Positions 61,252-64,000 of a stretch of 64,000 bases of DNA are shown here, piece after piece. This stretch comes from Salinibaculum litoreum. Its GTDB lineage: Archaea; Halobacteriota; Halobacteria; Halobacteriales; Haloarculaceae. The position numbers and the translations under genes were made by a program. Position 1 is the first letter of the stretch, and every line of letters starts with the position of its first letter. Where the stretch lies: NCBI GenBank assembly GCA_009789175.1, contig CP046866.1:248001-312000 (forward strand), in the 5' to 3' direction. The notes beneath the pieces are model-generated. The model saw only the letters and a program-made list of their open reading frames with translations, had not been told where the DNA came from and made no database searches.

Positions 61252-61680
61252 ATGTACGATGGTATTCTCGTTCCGACAGACGGCAGCGAACAGACTGTCG
61301 AGGTGCTGGAGCATGCCATGACGATGGCCCAGAACCACGACGCGACCGTCCACGGCCTCTCCGTGGTCGACGAGCGCAAGTACCAGGAGTTGCCCGCCGA
61401 ACGCCGCGAGGAAGCGCGCGAGACGATGGAAAAGCAGGCAGAGCGTGCCGTCGAGGAGGTCGCCATGCGCGCCGAGGAGTTCGACCTCGATGCACAGACG
61501 GCAGTCCGGACCGGCATTCCCGGCCCACGCGTCCTCGAGTACGCACAGCAGGCAGGGGTCGATGTCATCGTCATCGGGACCCGCGGCCGCAGCGACCACG
61601 AGCGCTACGTCCGACTTGGCAGCGTGACCCAGCGGGTCGTCGAGAACGCCGACGTGCCCGTCTTCGTCGCCCACCTCTGA
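61252..61680 (+). CDS. universal stress protein (UspA family)
   Basis: The 142-aa protein begins YDGILVPTDGSEQTVEVLEH, has the nucleotide-binding end VIGTRGRSDHERYVRLGSVT and QRVVENADVPVFVAHL. The G-rich motif near GTRG...GS matches the ATP-binding Usp subclass. The ATG at 61252 is used; upstream in-frame ATG 61222 is less likely. Confidence 0.9.
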   Translation: MYDGILVPTDGSEQTVEVLEHAMTMAQNHDATVHGLSVVDERKYQELPAERREEARETMEKQAERAVEEVAMRAEEFDLDAQTAVRTGIPGPRVLEYAQQAGVDVIVIGTRGRSDHERYVRLGSVTQRVVENADVPVFVAHL

Positions 61681-61701
61681 GGCAGTCCCGGCAGGAACCT
61701 C

Positions 61702-62565
61702 TCACTCCCGGTACTCGTAGAACCCCTTGCCGGTCTTCTTACCGAGGTCGCCGGCTTCGACCTTCCGTTTGAGGAGGTAGGCCGGCTTGTAGCGGTCGCC
61801 AAGTTCCTCGTGCAGCGTTTTGCTGGCATCGAAGACCACGTCCAGTCCGATGTGGTCGGCCAGTTCCAGCGGTCCCATCGGGACGTTCGTCCCGAGTTTC
61901 AACCCGCGGTCGATGTCGGCTTTCGTCGCGACGCCCTCGTCGTAGGCGCGAATCCCCTCGTTTATCCAGGGCATCAGCATGCGATTCACGACGAACCCCG
62001 GCTTGTCGGCTGACTCCCAGGTGGTCTTGTCCAGATCCTCCGCGAAGGCGTGGGCGAATTCGAGGGTCGATTCGGTGGTCTTCTCGCCGTCGACGATTTC
62101 GACACCGTCCATCAACTGGACGGGATTCATGAAGTGGATGCCGACAACGTCCTCGGGGCGGTCCGTCGCGGCGGCGATGCTCGTAATCGACAGCGTACTG
62201 GTGTTCGTCGCGAGTACGACCCCTTCGTCGGTAATGCTGTCGAGGTCTGCAAACACCTCCTTTTTGATGTCCATGTCCTCGATGACGGCCTCGATGACCA
62301 CGTCTGCCGGCGCAAGGTCTCCGAAGTCGGTCGTCCCCGTGATGCGCTCGCGGGCGGCGTCGGCCGCCTCCTGTCCGAGTCTGTCCTTTTCGACGAAGCG
62401 GTTCAGGCTACGCTCGATTTCGTCGAGGCCGCCGTCGACGTACTCCCACTCGACATCCCGGAGGATGACATCGTAGCCGTGGGTCGCGGCGGCCTGTGCG
62501 ATGCCGCTTCCCATCCGTCCTGCGCCGACGACCCCGACGGTCTCGATATCGTTCAATTCGACCAT
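61702..62565 (-). CDS. 3-hydroxyacyl-CoA dehydrogenase
   Basis: The 287-aa protein has an NAD-binding start ETVGVVGAGRMGSGIAQAAA, the active-site region VLATNTSTLSITSIAAATDR, catalytic His in VGIHFMNPVQLMDGVEIVDG, KPGFVVNRMLMPWINEGIRA and a terminal GLDVVFDASKTLHEELGDRY. It oxidises 3-hydroxyacyl-CoA; the gene supports beta-oxidation or butyrate-type metabolism together with the acyl-CoA dehydrogenase. Confidence 0.92.
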   Translation of the reverse strand: MVELNDIETVGVVGAGRMGSGIAQAAATHGYDVILRDVEWEYVDGGLDEIERSLNRFVEKDRLGQEAADAARERITGTTDFGDLAPADVVIEAVIEDMDIKKEVFADLDSITDEGVVLATNTSTLSITSIAAATDRPEDVVGIHFMNPVQLMDGVEIVDGEKTTESTLEFAHAFAEDLDKTTWESADKPGFVVNRMLMPWINEGIRAYDEGVATKADIDRGLKLGTNVPMGPLELADHIGLDVVFDASKTLHEELGDRYKPAYLLKRKVEAGDLGKKTGKGFYEYRE

Positions 62566-62679
62566 ACGTCCCCTACGACCGCCAGTGTTGAAAGCGTACT
62601 GACGAGTATGTGTGTTTGACGGTGCCTACTCTGCAGGGGGTTCAAAAGAACTTTACTGGCACCTGCCGCACCCACGCAC

Positions 62680-63480
62680 ATGCGACCCTTCGACGACACG
62701 CCACTGGCGCGAGACGGAAAGGTACTCATCCTCGCGTACGACCACGGCCTGGAACACGGTCCCGTCGACTTCGAGGAGGTACCGGAGAGTGCAAACCCAG
62801 AACACGTCTTCGAGGTTGCGACCCACCCGGCCGTGACGACGCTCGCGGTCCAGAAAGGCGTCGCAGAGGCCTACTATCCCTCCTACGAGGACGACGTGAA
62901 CCTGCTGGCGAAGCTCAACGGCACTTCGAATCTCTGGATGGGCGAACCGGACTCCGCGGTCAACTGCTCCGTGGAGTACGCCGCCGAGGAACTGAACGCC
63001 GATGCCCTCGGCTTCACCCTCTATGGTGGCTCGAACAACGAAATCGAGATGGCAGAGGAGTTCCGTGATGCCCAGGAGAAAGCCCGCGAGTACGACCTCC
63101 CCCTCGTCATGTGGTCGTACCCGCGCGGCCAGGGCCTGAAAAACGACACGAAGCCCGGCACCATCGCCTACGCCGCCCGGCAGGCGCTGGAACTGGGCGC
63201 CGATGTCGCGAAGGTCAAAAACCCCGGCAGCAAGGAGGACATGGAGCAGGCCGTCCGGATGGCCGGCAAGACTCGCGTCGTGATGTCCGGCGGCTCGAAG
63301 ACCAGCGACCGCGAGTTCCTCGAGAACGTCAAAGCCTGCATCGACGCCGGCGGGGTCGGCCTCGCCGTCGGCCGGAACGTCTTCCAGCGGGAGAACCCGA
63401 CCCGCATCCTCGACGCCCTGGAGAAGGTCATCTTCGAGGAGACGACCGTCGACACTGCACTCGACGCCGCCGGGGAGTAG
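62680..63480 (+). CDS. class I fructose-bisphosphate aldolase (archaeal DhnA type)
   Basis: The 266-aa protein begins KVLILAYDHGLEHGPVDFEE, then VTTLAVQKGVAEAYYPSYED, MWSYPRGQGLKNDTKPGTIA, and the Schiff-base lysine region DVAKVKNPGSKEDMEQAVRM with GGSKTSDREFLENVKACIDA. The downstream bisphosphatase points to gluconeogenic aldolase rather than the aromatic ADH synthase. Fructose-1,6-bisphosphate is the substrate. Confidence 0.85.
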   Translation: MRPFDDTPLARDGKVLILAYDHGLEHGPVDFEEVPESANPEHVFEVATHPAVTTLAVQKGVAEAYYPSYEDDVNLLAKLNGTSNLWMGEPDSAVNCSVEYAAEELNADALGFTLYGGSNNEIEMAEEFRDAQEKAREYDLPLVMWSYPRGQGLKNDTKPGTIAYAARQALELGADVAKVKNPGSKEDMEQAVRMAGKTRVVMSGGSKTSDREFLENVKACIDAGGVGLAVGRNVFQRENPTRILDALEKVIFEETTVDTALDAAGE

Positions 63481-63486
63481 TCGGCG

Positions 63487-64000
63487 ATGTCTCCGATAGA
63501 GGCCATCTTCGAGACGGTCGCACGCACCGCTGGCGATGTCCGTGACGCACTCACGGAGCGTCGCGCCTACGAGGAAGCGGAGAACCCAAGCGGCGAACAG
63601 CAGCTCGCGGCGGATGTCTACGCCGACGAACTGCTCGAAGAGCGGTTGCTGGACATCGACGATGTCGGTTCCTATGCCTCCGAAGAACGGGAGGACGTTA
63701 TCGAGGCCGACGGCGGGCAGTACCACGTCGCCTGTGACCCGCTCGATGGCTCCTCGAACCTCAAATCGAACAACGGCATGGGAACCATCGTCGGCGTCTT
63801 CGAGGAGTCGCTCCCCGCTCCGGGTGATGCGATGGTCGCTGCCGGGTTCGTCCTCTATGGCCCTATCACGACCATGGTCGAGGCCCGCGACGGCACGGTC
63901 ACCGAGTATCTGCTCCGTGACGGCGACCGCGAGGTGCTGACCGAGGACCTCAGCGTCCCCACAGACCCCGTGGTCTATGGCTTCGGCGGGCGGATTCCCG
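63487..64000 (+). CDS. fbp: fructose-1,6-bisphosphatase, cut by window end
   Basis: 171 residues are visible. They start MSPIEAIFETVARTAGDVRD and include GSYASEEREDVIEADGGQYH and VACDPLDGSSNLKSNNGMGT with the metal-binding DPLDGSSN of the class I bisphosphatase family. It removes the C1 phosphate in gluconeogenesis. The gene starts 6 nt after the aldolase stop, so both form one operon. The C-terminal part is outside the window. Confidence 0.9.
   Translation, partial: MSPIEAIFETVARTAGDVRDALTERRAYEEAENPSGEQQLAADVYADELLEERLLDIDDVGSYASEEREDVIEADGGQYHVACDPLDGSSNLKSNNGMGTIVGVFEESLPAPGDAMVAAGFVLYGPITTMVEARDGTVTEYLLRDGDREVLTEDLSVPTDPVVYGFGGRIP

Noticed and set aside
60957-61772. 271-codon plus-strand frame over the gap and the Usp gene
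   Set aside because: It overlaps the universal stress protein in another frame, and its protein is Arg-rich with no domain.
1-64000. CRISPR array, rRNA genes or provirus
   Set aside because: No regularly spaced repeats, no rRNA sequence and no integrase or structural phage genes were seen.

Overview
The window is chromosomal DNA from a haloarchaeon (class Halobacteria). Signs of this are the high GC, acidic proteins, Tat-type (RR) lipoprotein signals, leaderless promoters (a TATA-like box about 26-30 nt before the ATG), and archaea-specific genes: GTP cyclohydrolase III, archease, primase small subunit PriS, GINS, PolX with a PHP domain, and archaeal class I aldolase. I cannot name the genus. 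About 80 protein genes and two tRNAs (Thr-UGU, Ser-UGA) are supported. There is no rRNA and no CRISPR array.

Layout. 1-7.7 kb: a DUF420 membrane protein, a RecA/KaiC-like protein with a zinc finger, two ABC export systems, a small MscS-like protein and a thioredoxin. 7.7-11.3 kb: a lipoprotein, tRNA-Thr, a GNAT acetyltransferase, a CBS/zinc-ribbon protein, GTP cyclohydrolase III and a small regulator. 11.4-14.3 kb: a zinc/manganese-type ABC importer (znuA-znuC-znuB) behind a palindromic operator candidate. 14.3-22.2 kb: small proteins, tRNA-Ser, an alpha/beta hydrolase, shikimate-pathway genes aroC and aroA, and a second ABC-2 exporter. 22.3-28.2 kb: an M24 peptidase, a methyltransferase, small regulators, a JAMM-like protein lacking one metal ligand, and a toxin-antitoxin pair with a nonsense-mutated toxin, inserted next to a remnant of a VOC gene.

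28.3-39.6 kb is the branched-chain amino acid locus: leuA, a candidate leader peptide, then ilvB-ilvN-ilvC-orf-leuC-leuD with stop/start overlaps, followed by a divergent leuD paralogue, a Ca2+/Na+ exchanger, a CBS protein and leuB. Together these cover acetolactate and ketol-acid formation and the leucine branch; ilvD and the aminotransferase are not here. 39.7-42.5 kb holds small housekeeping proteins. 42.5-45.1 kb is a more AT-rich, probably acquired patch with a PNPOx-like gene that looks truncated, an IS5-type insertion sequence and an orphan lipoprotein. 45.1-53.2 kb carries HtrA, GINS, PriS, DUF502, archease and PolX. 53.3-64 kb has a histidine kinase, a Mut7-C protein, small proteins, an HTTM membrane protein, acyl-CoA and 3-hydroxyacyl-CoA dehydrogenases, a universal stress protein, and class I aldolase followed by fructose bisphosphatase, which is cut by the window end.

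The most interesting observations are: (1) an unannotated 29-codon leaderless ORF ahead of ilvB, rich in Ile/Leu/Val near its end, with its stop codon inside a perfect hairpin, like a bacterial attenuation leader; (2) a frame break at the start of leuA; (3) a RelE-type toxin with a stop at codon 4; (4) a repeat-built 71-aa ORF translationally coupled between ilvC and leuC.
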